A DNA stretch of 64,000 bases, taken from the NCBI RefSeq assembly GCF_014197035.1, contig NZ_JACIEU010000004.1:62001-126000 (forward strand), in the 5' to 3' direction. A model generated the notes under the pieces. The model saw only the letters and a program-made list of their open reading frames with translations. It ran no database searches and was not told where the DNA came from. Shown here piece by piece: positions 43,501 through 50,941 of the stretch. Every line of letters starts with the position of its first letter. Position 1 is the stretch's first letter. The translations under genes and the position numbers were made by a program. Source of the DNA: Sphingobium scionense. GTDB lineage: Bacteria > Pseudomonadota > Alphaproteobacteria > Sphingomonadales > Sphingomonadaceae.

Positions 43501-44962
43501 AATAGGTCCGGTCGAGCAGGCTGCCCTTGTCCGTTACGTTGAACTTGCCCTTGCGCGGCTGGAAGAAGGTCATGACCGTCGGCCGCGCGAGGTGGAAGGC
43601 CAGGATCGTCTCGTAGATTTCGCCCCAGAAAGGCCGGCGATCGCCGCCCTGCGTATTGGCCGAGGATGTCATCGAACAGACCAGGTGCGGCAGCGCATAG
43701 GCAAAGATCAGCGAGGCCGAGGCATGGATGATGTTCTGGCCGAAGATCAGATAGGCGAGCGGACTGGTCAGGAACACGATCCGCGGCAGCGGAAACTGGA
43801 AATGCAACATCGCGTTCAGGTAACAGAGCCGCTGTTGCCAATTGAGGCCGCGCCCGAACAACGGATTGTCGATGCGCAAAATCTGGGTCATGCCACGCGC
43901 CCAACGGATGCGCTGGCCGATATGCAGCACCAGTCGCTCGGTTGCGAGACCAGCGGACAGGCGCGCACCGATATAGGCGGTGTTCCAGCCCATGCGCTGC
44001 AGCTTGAGCGCGGTATGCGCGTCCTCGGTCACCGTCTCGCCGGCAAAACCGTTGGTCTGGGCCAGCGCATCGCGGCGGATGACGGCACAGGAGCCGCAGA
44101 AGAAAGTCGCGTTCCACAAGTCGTTACCCGACTGGACCGCACCATAGAAAAGATCGCCCTCACCCGGCAGGTCGCGCACCGTGCCCAGATTGCGCTGAGC
44201 GGGGTCGGGGGAATAGAAATGGTGCGGCGTCTGCATCAGCGCCAGCTTGGGATCCTGCTGGAACCAGCCGACGGTCATCTGCAGGAAGGCGCGGGTCGGC
44301 ACATGGTCGCAATCGAAGATGGCGATCAGTTCGCCATTGGTCTTCTTCATCGCAGCGTTGAGATTGCCGGCCTTGGCATGAAGATTATCGCCACGGGTGA
44401 GGTAGCCGCAGCCCGCCTGACGCGCGAACGCCTGGAATTCCGGCCGGCGGCCGTCATCCAGGATGAAGACGCGAAAGCGATCGGCCGGGTAGTCCATGTC
44501 CATCGCCGCGAAGACGGTGTTGCGGACGATCTCCAGGCTTTCATTATAGGTCGGGACATACACGTCGACGCTGGGCCACTGGTCGGGTTCGCCTTCGATC
44601 TCCACCACTTCGCGGTCGAGCGGCCAGCCGGTCTGCAGGAAACCCAGCACCAAAATCAACCAGGCATAGACTTCCGCCAGATACAGGCCCGATCCCAGCA
44701 AAAACTCCGCCAATGTGCCGAATTCCAGCGTTTCGGTGGTGCGCCAGAACATGTAGCGGGTCGACACGATCATCGACAGGATGGCGAGGACCAGCAAGGC
44801 GCGACGGCTGCGCATCCGCCCCAATATGGTCGCGCCAAAGATGGTGAGCGCCGCAAATATCCATTGCGCTTCCAAATCGAGCGGCACGGTGATCGCCAAC
44901 AGCGCAAAGAGCGCAGCGACGACCAGCAATAGATTGCCCAGGATCGCATGCCGGGATTTCAC
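40595..44962 (-). CDS. bcsAB: Fused cellulose synthase BcsA-BcsB
   Basis: A single 1455-residue chain. The BcsA part (1 to about 705) has membrane helices, the GT2 domain with LDDGRRP, FDCDH and TEDAHT, the Q350-R-I-R-W354 product-site motif, and a PilZ domain (RETRQAREY and DISMGGAAI) for cyclic-di-GMP activation. From about 735 it is BcsB: periplasmic carbohydrate-binding and flavodoxin-like domains, ending with a membrane anchor (LLMAACGLLAALILAGPLYLYLG). Between them a signal-like hydrophobic segment (residues about 707-732, ending FAQ) resembles a retained BcsB signal. Fusion as in AcsAB of Komagataeibacter. GTG start at 44962 in a GTGA overlap with bcsQ. Confidence 0.94.
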   Translation of the reverse strand: MKSRHAILGNLLLVVAALFALLAITVPLDLEAQWIFAALTIFGATILGRMRSRRALLVLAILSMIVSTRYMFWRTTETLEFGTLAEFLLGSGLYLAEVYAWLILVLGFLQTGWPLDREVVEIEGEPDQWPSVDVYVPTYNESLEIVRNTVFAAMDMDYPADRFRVFILDDGRRPEFQAFARQAGCGYLTRGDNLHAKAGNLNAAMKKTNGELIAIFDCDHVPTRAFLQMTVGWFQQDPKLALMQTPHHFYSPDPAQRNLGTVRDLPGEGDLFYGAVQSGNDLWNATFFCGSCAVIRRDALAQTNGFAGETVTEDAHTALKLQRMGWNTAYIGARLSAGLATERLVLHIGQRIRWARGMTQILRIDNPLFGRGLNWQQRLCYLNAMLHFQFPLPRIVFLTSPLAYLIFGQNIIHASASLIFAYALPHLVCSMTSSANTQGGDRRPFWGEIYETILAFHLARPTVMTFFQPRKGKFNVTDKGSLLDRTYFDLSTVRPHLICIGLILFGIGLAIVKRVFFPHLFNIQTDTLVLNVVWAVFSLIILIAAVSVARETRQAREYIRIVTELPVTLYMADGYVIDATTIDISMGGAAIAVPPDFPLRDRRVSHMSLPMGDEKLTIPVEMVRFDRGEVNLRFQELDMISSRHLVRAVMGRADAWQPVAPRKPVSALHSLWDIIVVDYMTLKRLFRLNRTERRKQKKAVRLAAAAKQAAVALLGLAAMAGLTIAGSERAFAQGAAVPAATLAPATTAGVQKQRLSFRDLQVKMPIRLAGTRGEIGIPFGLRRNEVVTDSSLTLNFAWSPAMLGDLSQMVVLLNGEVVRTIRLNPGESGGQNLTIPVNPALFLPGDNQLNLRLVGHYARDCEDPFHSSLWANISNVRSWFDLTVQTLPMAPDLGRLPGPFFDRHDNLPLRLPFVFAGAPRAGELEAAASLASWLGAQASYRGFSFKPVYNQIPTGNAILFATPDRPIAGLNLSITGPSATVIRNPRDPFGELLVVMGRNASELKLAAAAIASGRGVMSGARMNFEGVRIPTYARYAAPRWLRTDRPVQLGEIMDANALQGMGLPPGPLSARFRVAPDLFFWPRQGGRLDLRYRYPAAKWLDRRASRLDVSINSQYLRSLPLAGAGWWDSLFGAQGASSNDSSASIVLPRYNLFGQNELIFDYNLIIADKKKCEGTLPDNVRVSVRPTSSIDLSRAYHALHMPDLATFAGAGYPFTIRPDLSETTVLMGGQPSVGAVEAFLVLMGRMGDSTGAPVTGVVVANTVDGERLQGRDIIVIGGSSVAGSEQLFAGAPVRYENGRLRVMEMSPVQRIFAFFSPFDRSGDGDAQEFVTSASGFAGIVGFESPFEGGRSVVALLADDPRGLPDLVGGMADAKINAQIQGDLAVTSGDGMSSFAVGPGYWVGYLPFWMKAAFWLSQSPLLMAACGLLAALILAGPLYLYLGRQQRRRLSKEDEA

Positions 44963-45678
44963 GACGCGGTCTCCTCCGGTGCCTCGACCAGGCCCGCAGC
45001 CTGCTCCACCGCTATAACCAGCTTGCGCAGATCATTCAGGGCGACGCTCGCCGGAGCGAAGCGCGCCAGCGGCTCGAACATAGCGCTGGCCTCGTTCACC
45101 GCTTCGTCGCGGCGAACTGTGCCCAACAGCTTGCTGCCCAGCAGTTCGCGCAGGAAGATATGGGTGTGTCGCGATAGGCGATGTGCATCGTCCAGATGGT
45201 TGAGCACAAAGCCCGTCTTCACCAGATCGATCGTCGCGGTGCCCGGCTCTACCTTCGGCAGGGCCGCCAATGATCCGGGCCGGGGATGCATGGGACAAAT
45301 ATGCAGGACCGCGTGTGGCAGCAGCATGTCCTTGGTCTCGCGATCACCCGCTGCGACATCGGCGATAAAGATTTTCTTGCGGGCGAAGGGAGAATGATCC
45401 GGCCGGTCCAGCAAATCCCGGAAAGCCGCATCGTGCTGCAGACCATAGGCCGAAAACAGGGCCACGCCGGACACGGCGATCTGTTCCGCACTGCCGTCGT
45501 TCAGTTCCGGCAGATTTTGCGCGGGAGTCAGGCCGAAATAGAGCTTGAGCGAGTCCTGATAGGTGAAATCGAGCGCGCTGACATCATGGCCGCGCTGGGC
45601 CAGATGGATCGCAAGCTGGGCCGCGATGAAGCTGGTGCCGACGCCGCCCTTGGGCGAATGACAAAGGATTAGCGGCAT
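44959..45678 (-). CDS. bcsQ: BcsQ/YhjQ-type ParA-like ATPase
   Basis: A 239-residue MinD/ParA-like protein with the deviant P-loop SPKGGVGTS seen in cellulose BcsQ (signature Lys before GG retained, second Lys replaced by Thr). Further marks are LDFTYQDSLKLYFGL and IFIADVAAGD. BcsQ helps localise or assemble the synthase. The ATG at 45678 overlaps the preceding stop by one base (TGATG). It is directly upstream of bcsAB with a 4-base overlap. Confidence 0.85.
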   Translation of the reverse strand: MPLILCHSPKGGVGTSFIAAQLAIHLAQRGHDVSALDFTYQDSLKLYFGLTPAQNLPELNDGSAEQIAVSGVALFSAYGLQHDAAFRDLLDRPDHSPFARKKIFIADVAAGDRETKDMLLPHAVLHICPMHPRPGSLAALPKVEPGTATIDLVKTGFVLNHLDDAHRLSRHTHIFLRELLGSKLLGTVRRDEAVNEASAMFEPLARFAPASVALNDLRKLVIAVEQAAGLVEAPEETAS

Positions 45679-46028
45679 CAATAGTCTCGCTTGTTCGGAT
45701 CGTTCGACAGGTGGCCCAGGAAGTCGCGAAGGTTGCCGCGTTCCGCAGCGGGCGGCGGAGCGTCCTGATAGGCATCGAACATGCTGGTCACGGTGGCGCT
45801 GGGGCTGCGCATCGCAGATTGCTCGGGCTCGGCCCGACGCACTGCCAGGACAGCCTCGGCCTCACGCGCTTCCAGCTTGGACAGGGGGCGGCCGACAACG
45901 CGCGGATCGGTGAGAAGGGCCTCGAAAATCGGCCACAATTCCATATCCGCAAAACTGTCCGCGAACTCGCGATAACGAAAATCCCGGCGCCCCAGCCGGG
46001 CCAAAAGGCTTTCTGCGTCGGAGCGCAT
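45678..46028 (-). CDS. Small protein in BcsR position
   Basis: A 116-residue soluble protein, first of the cellulose operon. The segment FRYREFADSFADMELWPIFEALL resembles the core of BcsR, which pairs with BcsQ in enterobacteria, and the gene order (this gene, bcsQ, bcsA) is the same as bcsRQA; the rest (about 55-116) is low-complexity and Pro-rich. Assignment to BcsR is therefore by resemblance and context. The ATG at 46028 has AGGGAG upstream; the TTG at 46052 is less likely. Upstream, the minus strand reads TTAACCATTTT, a motif often found in CtrA-controlled alphaproteobacterial promoters. Confidence 0.65.
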   Translation of the reverse strand: MRSDAESLLARLGRRDFRYREFADSFADMELWPIFEALLTDPRVVGRPLSKLEAREAEAVLAVRRAEPEQSAMRSPSATVTSMFDAYQDAPPPAAERGNLRDFLGHLSNDPNKRDY

Positions 46029-46118
46029 GGCCCTGTTCTCCCTGATATCCAAGGAAAACCTAGAGTAAAATGGTTAACAAAATCTTTAGAAATTCGAAGA
46101 AGTTGCGGCATTGCGGGC

Positions 46119-46151
46119 GCTACGTGCGACGTACCGTTCGTCGCACGTAGC
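46119..46151. repeat. Perfect 13-bp inverted repeat upstream of the cellulose operon
   Basis: GCTACGTGCGACG (46119-46131) and CGTCGCACGTAGC (46139-46151) are exact reverse complements around the loop TACCGTT. It lies 70 bases past the dehydratase stop and 91 bases before the cellulose operon start, both on the minus strand. In that direction no T tract follows, so it is either a U-poor terminator or a protein-binding site. Confidence 0.65.
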
Positions 46152-46220
46152 CAAATCCCTTTTTGCTTCAACATCTTGGCGATGCAGGGCGATCAAACCA
46201 CGCCGCATGACCGGCGCCGC

Positions 46221-47393
46221 CTATTTGCGCGGCAATGCAATTTCCGCCTTGGCCGTCGCCAAAGTCGTACCCAATTGATTGATCATCCGGCAATCGATCT
46301 GCACGACGTCGCGACCATCTTCGTCCACGAACTTGTCGATGACCGTACCGGTCATGATCGTGATATCGCCGGTAAAGGCCGGTCCGCGATAGGAGGCGAC
46401 CGAATGGGTCACCATCCCCCACTCGCCCGCCCAGCCCGCCAGATAATCAACGATCCAGGCCCCCATCGACGCGCCATAGCCATAGGCGCGCGGCATGCCG
46501 ATGAACCGCGCCCAGCGCGGGAAGAGATGCCCACGCGACGGACCGAAATAGGCGCCATCGGTCAGTTCGGGATTGATCCGCTCCATCACCGGGTCATTTT
46601 CATGGCCCGCCATTTCCTTGACGAAGCCCAGAGCTTCCATGTCCAGGTCCGTCCGACGATGGGTGCCGCCCCAGATGGTGAAGAGATAGGCGCGCCATTC
46701 GGTGGTGAAGCTGGCAATGCTGTGCGGGCCGAACACGCGTTCAGGCAGCGCATCGCCGACCTGAATGTCGTCCCAGTAGCGCTTGCCATGACCCAGGTCG
46801 TGCAGCATCTGCACCCAGTTGAACTTGCGATCCTGTATCTGTGCCAGTTCCTCGTCGGTCCATACCGGATCCTCGGTGCCCTCGACCACGTCACTGGTCT
46901 TCTCGCGTCCAGCCTCGGCCAGATAGCGGATCGAGGTCGAGCGCTGCTTGGCGATCAGTTCGCCATTCTGATTGTAATAATTATTGTCGCCGCGCTGGAA
47001 GCAGGTCGGCCCGGCGAACTTGGTGTCCTTGACCGTATAGTCGAACGGAATGCGCTCATTATGGACCAGGTCGCCGCCCTGGATGCGCGGGCCATAGAAC
47101 CACCATTCGTCGCCGCCGAACAGCAGGTGCGAATTGGGGATGGCGCCGACGCAGGCCGGCCCCGCGCCATGGCCATCATCCATCGTCACGGCAAAGCTCT
47201 GCGGCGCAACCAACTTGCCCCAGCGCCCTTCGGCGGCATAGTCGGCATCATAGTGCAGCAGGTTGGGATAATGCATCGCCTGCGCCCAGCGGCGGATGTC
47301 ATTATTGTGGATCGGCTCGCGCATCCGCGCGGGCTGCATCGGCTTGCCGAGATATTGGTCGATGTCCGAACAGTCGAAGACGGCAGTGCTCAT
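46221..47393 (-). CDS. FAS1-like/MaoC-type dehydratase domain protein
   Basis: A 390-residue protein with two hotdog-type halves, as in MaoC-like acyl-CoA hydratases with an N-terminal FAS1-like domain. The first half contains VHNERIPFDYTVKDTKFAGPTCF-like strand patterns, and the second carries HLFPRWARFIGMPRAYGYGASMGAWIVDYLAGWAGEWG, where MaoC proteins keep substrate-tunnel residues. RBS GGAGGGG precedes the ATG at 47393; the longer frame to 47507 lacks one. It probably hydrates or dehydrates an acyl-CoA in fatty-acid, steroid or aromatic breakdown. The substrate is not indicated, and no acyl-CoA genes are adjacent. Confidence 0.75.
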   Translation of the reverse strand: MSTAVFDCSDIDQYLGKPMQPARMREPIHNNDIRRWAQAMHYPNLLHYDADYAAEGRWGKLVAPQSFAVTMDDGHGAGPACVGAIPNSHLLFGGDEWWFYGPRIQGGDLVHNERIPFDYTVKDTKFAGPTCFQRGDNNYYNQNGELIAKQRSTSIRYLAEAGREKTSDVVEGTEDPVWTDEELAQIQDRKFNWVQMLHDLGHGKRYWDDIQVGDALPERVFGPHSIASFTTEWRAYLFTIWGGTHRRTDLDMEALGFVKEMAGHENDPVMERINPELTDGAYFGPSRGHLFPRWARFIGMPRAYGYGASMGAWIVDYLAGWAGEWGMVTHSVASYRGPAFTGDITIMTGTVIDKFVDEDGRDVVQIDCRMINQLGTTLATAKAEIALPRK

Positions 47394-47693
47394 GGTTCCC
47401 CTCCGAGGAAATATTTGTTCCTCCCTGCCATGGCGGAGCCACGCCCGGCGGCACAAGTCCGAGGCCAGCGGCAGCACGCTCGCCTTCCATGGAAAATACC
47501 TCGACAAACCGCAGAAAAGCGCGATTTTTCATCGTTTATCGCGATGCCGATGTTTGACCTGTGCCGCCCGGCGCTTGAACAGGGCGCCGATCGCGGCTAG
47601 TTTAGCCGCTCAATTCACAGAAAATGAGACGTGCCGTGGATTTCACCCTGACCGCAATGCCGATCCGCACCGCTGCCAGGGAAATCCATATTC
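47394..47693. other. Divergent intergenic region with a small hairpin
   Basis: No gene is seen between the dehydratase and the ABC-F gene. GCGGCTA-GTT-TAGCCGC at 47593-47609 forms a tight 7-bp stem with a 3-base loop about 85 bases before the ABC-F start, possibly a leader structure. The rest has no recognised signal. Confidence 0.4.
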
Positions 47694-49268
47694 ATGCCCG
47701 CCATATTCTGTTCCAATCTCGGCTGGACCACGCCTGACGGCCAGTCCGTCCTTTCCGGTCTAGACCTTCGTTTTCAGAGCGAACGCACCGCCCTTGTCGG
47801 CCGCAACGGCGTCGGCAAGACGACCCTGCTGCGCCTGATCGCCGGCGATCTCACCCCCAGCAGCGGCAGCATCACCGTGCAGGGTCGGATCGCCCGTCTG
47901 CGCCAGGCCGTGCAGTTCGGCGCGGATGAGCGCATTGCTGATCTGTGGGGCGTCGCCGATGCCATCGCCCTGCTCCGCCTTGCCGAAAGTGGCGATGCCA
48001 CCGCCGAGCAACTGGCCGATGCCGACTGGACGCTCGAAAGCCGGATCGACGCCGCGCTGGAGCGGGTCGGGCTCGATGCCGGGCCGGATACCCGGCTTTG
48101 CACCCTGTCGGGCGGCCAGCGCACCCGCGCCGCGCTTGCCGGCGCGATCCTCGACGCGCCCGATTTCCTGCTGCTCGACGAACCGACCAACAATCTCGAC
48201 CGGGCCGGGCGCGCGGCCGTTGCCGAACTGGTCGATGGCTGGCGCGCCGGGCTGATCCTGGTCAGCCATGATCGCGAACTGCTGGAATGGGTCGACGCGA
48301 TCGTCGAACTCACCAGCCTTGGCGCGCAACGCTATGGCGGCAACTGGTCCCATTATCGCGAGCGCAAGGCGGTCGAACTTTCCGCCGCCGCCCATGATCT
48401 CGACATCGCGGAACGACAGGTGAAGCAGGCCGCGCGCAAGGCCCAGGTCGCGACCGAGCGCCAGCAGCGACGCGACGCCGCCGGTGCCCGCAAGGGCGCG
48501 CGCGGCGACATGCCCCGCATCCTGATCGGCGCGCGCAAGAACCAGGCGGAATCCTCTTCCGCCGCCGGTCGCCATGTCGCGGAGCGGCTGCGCGCAGACG
48601 CAGAGGATCAGGCGCAGGCCGCGCGCAGCCGGGTAGAGATATTGGAACCGATCCGCATCGCCCTGCCCTCGACCGGCCTTGCGCCGGATCGGGTCGTGCT
48701 GCGCCTCGCCGATGTCAGCGTCGGCCATGATCCCGCCACACCCTTGCTGGAGCATGTCGAGCTGCTGGTCGAAGGCCCGGAGCGTATCGCCATCACCGGC
48801 CCTAATGGATCGGGAAAGACCAGCCTGCTCGCGACCATGGCCGGCACACTGCCTCCGCTGGCCGGGCAGATCGACCGGCCGGTGCGCCATGCCGTGCTGG
48901 AACAGAGCGCCGCGCTGCTCGATCCGGCGCTGTCGATCGCGGACAATCTCGCCCGGCTGCATCCCGAACTGGACGAGAATGGCCGGCGTGCCCTGCTCGC
49001 CCATTTCCGTTTTCGGGGCGACGCCGCGCTACAGCGGGTTGGGAGCCTCAGCGGCGGGCAGATGCTGCGCGCAGGGCTCGCCTGCGTGCTGGGCAACGCG
49101 CCGCCGCCGCTCTTGATCCTCGACGAGCCGACCAACCATCTCGACCTCGAAGCGATCGAGGCGGTGGAGGCCGGGCTGCGCGGCTATGACGGCGCCCTGC
49201 TGGTCGTCAGCCATGACGAGCGTTTTCTCGACGCGATCGGCATCAGCCGACGAATTGCGCTGGGTTAG
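47694..49268 (+). CDS. ABC-F family ATPase
   Basis: A 524-residue soluble protein with two ABC domains and no membrane segment. First: Walker A GRNGVGKTT, signature LSGGQRTR, Walker B LLLDEPTNNLD. Second: GPNGSGKTS, LSGGQMLR, LILDEPTNHLD. They are joined by a charged helical linker (about 225-310, rich in Arg/Ala/Gln), shorter than in EttA-like factors. ABC-F proteins act on the ribosome in translation or antibiotic protection. No resistance context is visible, so a housekeeping role is likely. Its stop overlaps the convergent PTS gene by 4 bases. Confidence 0.9.
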   Translation: MPAIFCSNLGWTTPDGQSVLSGLDLRFQSERTALVGRNGVGKTTLLRLIAGDLTPSSGSITVQGRIARLRQAVQFGADERIADLWGVADAIALLRLAESGDATAEQLADADWTLESRIDAALERVGLDAGPDTRLCTLSGGQRTRAALAGAILDAPDFLLLDEPTNNLDRAGRAAVAELVDGWRAGLILVSHDRELLEWVDAIVELTSLGAQRYGGNWSHYRERKAVELSAAAHDLDIAERQVKQAARKAQVATERQQRRDAAGARKGARGDMPRILIGARKNQAESSSAAGRHVAERLRADAEDQAQAARSRVEILEPIRIALPSTGLAPDRVVLRLADVSVGHDPATPLLEHVELLVEGPERIAITGPNGSGKTSLLATMAGTLPPLAGQIDRPVRHAVLEQSAALLDPALSIADNLARLHPELDENGRRALLAHFRFRGDAALQRVGSLSGGQMLRAGLACVLGNAPPPLLILDEPTNHLDLEAIEAVEAGLRGYDGALLVVSHDERFLDAIGISRRIALG

Positions 49269-50941
49269 ACTGCCCGCAGCGCGTCCGCCAGCGGCTCTGC
49301 CTGATCGCCCAGGATCAGGTGCAGCCACCCATCGGCCGATGCCGGCAAGACCCAGGCCTTGACCCCGGCGCCCCGCAACGCCGCCGCATCCACGGTAGCG
49401 GGCCGATCGACGCGCACCAACAGGCGCGTGCCGCGCGGCTCGACCGCGCGCACGCCGGCGCCCTTGAGCAGCGCGACCAGATCGGACGTGCCCGCGATCG
49501 GCGCCGGATCATGCCCGGTCAGCGCGCTGCGGATCTCCGCCGCAACCTGATCGGCGATCGGCCCCAGCACGACCTGGAAGCCGCCATCGCGCAGGCGGAC
49601 GATGCCCCGCGCACCAAGCGCCCGCAACCGCGCCTCGTCCACGATCGTGCTGTCGCCCAATACCAGCCGCAGCCGGGTAGTGCAGGCATCGACCGATCGG
49701 ACATTGGCCTTCCCGCCCAAGGCCGCGACCATCGCCGGTCCGCGCGCGCCGGACGTGCTCGGCACATCCTCGGTCGCCGCCAGTTCATCCTCGCGCCCCG
49801 GCGTCTTCAGGTTGAAGCGGCGGATGCACCAGCTAAAGGTGGCATAATAGACAGCGAAATAGACAAGCCCGACCGGGATCAACATCAGCGACTTAGTCGC
49901 AAGGCCATAGTTCATCAGATAGTCGAACAGGCCGGCGGAAAAGCCGAAGCCCAGCTTCACGCCCAGCGCGTCCATGACGACCATCGACAGGCCGGTCAGC
50001 ACCGCATGGACGACATAGAGGATTGGCGCCAGGAAGATGAAGCTGAACTCGATCGGCTCGGTCACGCCGGTAAGGAAGGAAGTGAGCGCGAGGCTGAGCA
50101 GCAGACCGCCGACCCGCTTGCGCTGATCCGGCAAGGCGGTGCGATACATGGCGAGGCAAGCGGCGGGCAGGCCGAACATCATCACCGGGAAGAAGCCCGA
50201 CATGAAACCACCGGCGGTCGGATCGCCCGCGAAGAAGCGCTTGATATCGCCGGTCGCGCCATGGAAATCGCCGAGCAGGAACCAGGCGACATTGTTGATG
50301 ATATGGTGCAGCCCGGTAATCAGCAGCAGGCGGTTGAGCAGGCCATAGACGAACAGGCCGAGCGGCCCGGCGGCCACCACCCACTGGCTGAGGCGATCGA
50401 TCCCCGCCTCGATCCAGGGAAAGCCAAGGCCGAACATCAGCGCACCGAACAGGCCGGCCAGCCCCGCAACGATCGGCACGAAACGCCGCCCTGCGAAGAA
50501 GGCCAGATAATCGGGCAGCTTGATGTCGGAAAAGCGGTTGTAGAGCAGCCCGGCAACGATGCCGGAGAGGATACCGGCAGGAACGGAGACCTTGGCGATT
50601 TCCTTGGCGCGCCAGGCGGCCTGCGCCGCCTCCGCCACGTCGGGCGGCAGGACCAGCAACACCTTTGCGCCCTCGGTCGTCACCAGGTAGGCGATCACCC
50701 CGGCGAGGCTCGCCGCGCCATGATTTTCGCGGGCGAGGCCGACGGCGACACCGGCGGCGAAGAGCAGGCCAAGATTGGAAAAGATCGCGTCGCCCGCCGC
50801 CGCAACGAAGGGAATGGCGAGCATGTCGGGCTGGCCAAGGCGCAGCAGCAGCGCCGCGATCGGCAACACCGCGATCGGCAGCATCAGCGCCCGGCCAAGC
50901 GGCTGCAGCCGGGCCAGCAGGGTGGCGGGACGGAAGCTCAT
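49265..50941 (-). CDS. nagE: PTS permease EIIC-EIIB for N-acetylglucosamine, with a second degenerate EIIB
   Basis: A 558-residue membrane protein. The EIIC part (about 1-375) starts LQPLGRALMLPIAVLPIAALLLRLG and holds the GlcNAc-type motif GLHHIINNVAW. The EIIB domain (about 395-470) has the phosphorylated Cys420 in SVDACTTRLRLVLG. The last 85 residues repeat the EIIB pattern (ALLKGAGVRAVEPRGTRLLV...GWLHLILGDQAEPLADAL) but the Cys position is Arg. No EIIA here; EIIA is on the next protein upstream. It imports and phosphorylates GlcNAc to GlcNAc-6-phosphate. ATGA overlap with the upstream fusion gene. Confidence 0.9.
   Translation of the reverse strand: MSFRPATLLARLQPLGRALMLPIAVLPIAALLLRLGQPDMLAIPFVAAAGDAIFSNLGLLFAAGVAVGLARENHGAASLAGVIAYLVTTEGAKVLLVLPPDVAEAAQAAWRAKEIAKVSVPAGILSGIVAGLLYNRFSDIKLPDYLAFFAGRRFVPIVAGLAGLFGALMFGLGFPWIEAGIDRLSQWVVAAGPLGLFVYGLLNRLLLITGLHHIINNVAWFLLGDFHGATGDIKRFFAGDPTAGGFMSGFFPVMMFGLPAACLAMYRTALPDQRKRVGGLLLSLALTSFLTGVTEPIEFSFIFLAPILYVVHAVLTGLSMVVMDALGVKLGFGFSAGLFDYLMNYGLATKSLMLIPVGLVYFAVYYATFSWCIRRFNLKTPGREDELAATEDVPSTSGARGPAMVAALGGKANVRSVDACTTRLRLVLGDSTIVDEARLRALGARGIVRLRDGGFQVVLGPIADQVAAEIRSALTGHDPAPIAGTSDLVALLKGAGVRAVEPRGTRLLVRVDRPATVDAAALRGAGVKAWVLPASADGWLHLILGDQAEPLADALRAV

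Noticed and set aside
41819..44932. 1037-codon plus-strand frame opposite bcsAB
   Set aside because: Antisense shadow of the cellulose synthase; composition (His, Gln, Arg, Asp) unlike real proteins here.
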